Program-made: the position numbers and the translations under genes | DNA from: Trematomus loennbergii | Taxonomy: Eukaryota > Chordata > Actinopteri > Perciformes > Nototheniidae | DNA: 64,000 nt | Direction: 5' to 3' | Assembly: GCA_012861695.1 (NCBI GenBank) | Contig: JAAOOA010000267.1 | Coordinates: 127,001 to 191,000 of the forward strand | The notes under the pieces: model-generated | Database searches by the model: none | Told to the model about the DNA's origin: nothing | Seen by the model: only the letters and a program-made list of their open reading frames with translations | Shown: positions 62,813-64,000 of the stretch, in pieces | Numbering within the stretch: position 1 is the stretch's first letter | Layout of the letters: every line of letters starts with the position of its first letter

Positions 62813-64000
62813 TTTCGTAGCACCTTTCCCCCACTGATGCTAGTGACCCCCCTTTGTATGCTAATTACCCCTTTGTTCGAGGTGTTATCACATGTAGGTG
62901 TGTTCAGTTAAACACTGAGATTTTCAACATACTACTCTACAAAATGATTTTTCATATTCTTTTGACAAACTATACTTGACTTTTTTACGGAAAATCATGA
63001 CAAACTTTAATGTGACTTATTCTTAATTTGCCATACTAAAGTAAGACTTGAAAATACTATATCGTTGTTTTTTAAATTATATTTCAACATATAAAACAGA
63101 ACTTTTGTTTGTGTTAACATAACATTGACTGGCTTTTCCTTGATCATTTCAACATGAAATGAGTTTTATTTTTTATTTTTTTAAAGATATTTTAATATAG
63201 CATATTGGCGGAGATAATATTTACGGGCCCTTTGAGTAGAATGTTAAAAAGTAAGCTAGTCCCAGACTGTAGGGCCCACTCCTTAGGTTGGCTCCACTTA
63301 GGTTAAATTACTTTAGTTAAAATGAGGACATTCTAAATATGGTTAAAGTGGAGTAATTTGAGTTGTCTGATGCACACAAGCCTGTTTTTTTGTTTGTTTG
63401 CACTGCTGTGTGCACTTAAATTGATGTTGATGGTAAATTAGTTATTGGTTCAAATGTACTGAGTTCTGAACATGTCATCTAAATGTAGAAATGCCTTGGG
63501 CATATGGTTCTTGTTTCAAAAACAATGCAGCATTTTATTTATTTGTTTGTCCTGCTTTTACAACATACAGTATAAGCACTCCTATGTTGTTGTTGTAGTA
63601 CTTTAGCGTATCTGTAGCTATTAACATGATTGCTCATATTTCAAGCCATATTATTCCTGACCCCTTATTTTGGATCAGTTTTCATCAACCAGCCACCATT
63701 CAAAACCGCATACATACATCTGTTTTTCCCCCTCACAACACGCCTTTTCAGAATTTTAAAAACCCTAAATCTAATTTAGAGAGGACAAATAAAAGTAGTA
63801 GGTGACTTTTTTATAGATCAAGGCTAATTAGATTGACAACAAAAGGGTCTGAGAGTCTCACAGTCTTGTCCTCCCAACAGTGTAAAATAAATTTGATGCA
63901 GCAGTGAGTCATTGCAGTTCATTATGTGTTTGAATATATCAAAATGTTCTAAGAAATGTTTTAAAGCACCCAGGACTCTCATTTTTGCCAAGACATGACT

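Larger units (their letters stand above)
59105..64000 (-). repeat. right arm of the giant inverted repeat, continues past the window
   Basis: Reverse complement of 54,575-59,071 with about one to a few percent differences. Total length is greater because the GTTTCAGT satellite is longer here. The match is unbroken at base 64,000. Confidence 0.95.

Noticed and set aside
54575..64000. Teratorn-type herpesvirus/piggyBac fusion
   Set aside because: No herpesvirus or piggyBac genes seen; the integrase fragments are Polinton-type.

Overview
The window looks like a repeat-rich chromosomal segment of a ray-finned fish, probably a percomorph teleost. Evidence: intron/exon genes with GT-AG splice sites, long GT/CA microsatellites, tRNA-derived SINEs with the teleost tail, TTAA-flanked MITEs, a teleost-type secreted L-amino-acid oxidase gene, fish-type Fc-receptor-like Ig genes, a fish endogenous retrovirus and Polinton/Maverick (adintovirus-like) DNA. 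No species can be named from sequence alone.

Layout. (1) 1-2,905: 5' end of a second L-amino-acid oxidase (LAAO) copy whose body lies left of the window, carrying a long GT microsatellite and a 1.7 kb insertion. (2) 2,920-7,790: MITEs, SINEs and minisatellites. (3) 7,791-15,800, minus strand: a nearly complete LAAO gene; signal peptide, FAD-binding motif, eight coding exons and one 5'-UTR exon can be placed. Its introns hold three TTAA MITEs, a 72-bp minisatellite and a nested element. (4) 15,830-21,600: LINE 3' end, an element with perfect 50-bp terminal inverted repeats, otherwise AT-rich sequence. (5) 21,628-24,904 and 40,360-41,335, minus strand: two related genes ending in a lamin tail domain behind a short coiled coil. 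(6) 25,056-29,100: LTR element remnant and an RNase H-bearing LINE. (7) 31,786-39,226: a head-to-head pair of Fc-receptor-like genes, one with tyrosine motifs in its tail and one with a short tail. (8) 42,202-50,626, minus strand: an endogenous retrovirus with almost identical LTRs, a broken env and only the last piece of pol. (9) about 50,830-64,000: a Polinton-derived complex whose right part (54,575 to beyond the window end) is a giant inverted repeat centred at 59,088 with a 33-nt spacer.

How the parts relate: LAAO (secreted H2O2-producing enzyme in fish mucus and serum) and the Fc-receptor-like pair are immune-type genes in tandem or inverted duplications. The lamin-tail genes flank the receptor cluster. 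Mobile DNA makes up most of the rest, and paralogous 'empty sites' inside the window let several insertions be dated relative to the duplications.

Caution: nearly every coding exon carries single-base deletions, mostly in short homopolymers (GGG to GG, CCC to CC, AAAA to AAA), in unrelated genes. Either the assembly keeps uncorrected long-read indels or many of these are young pseudogenes. Frameshifts should not be read as biology until checked.
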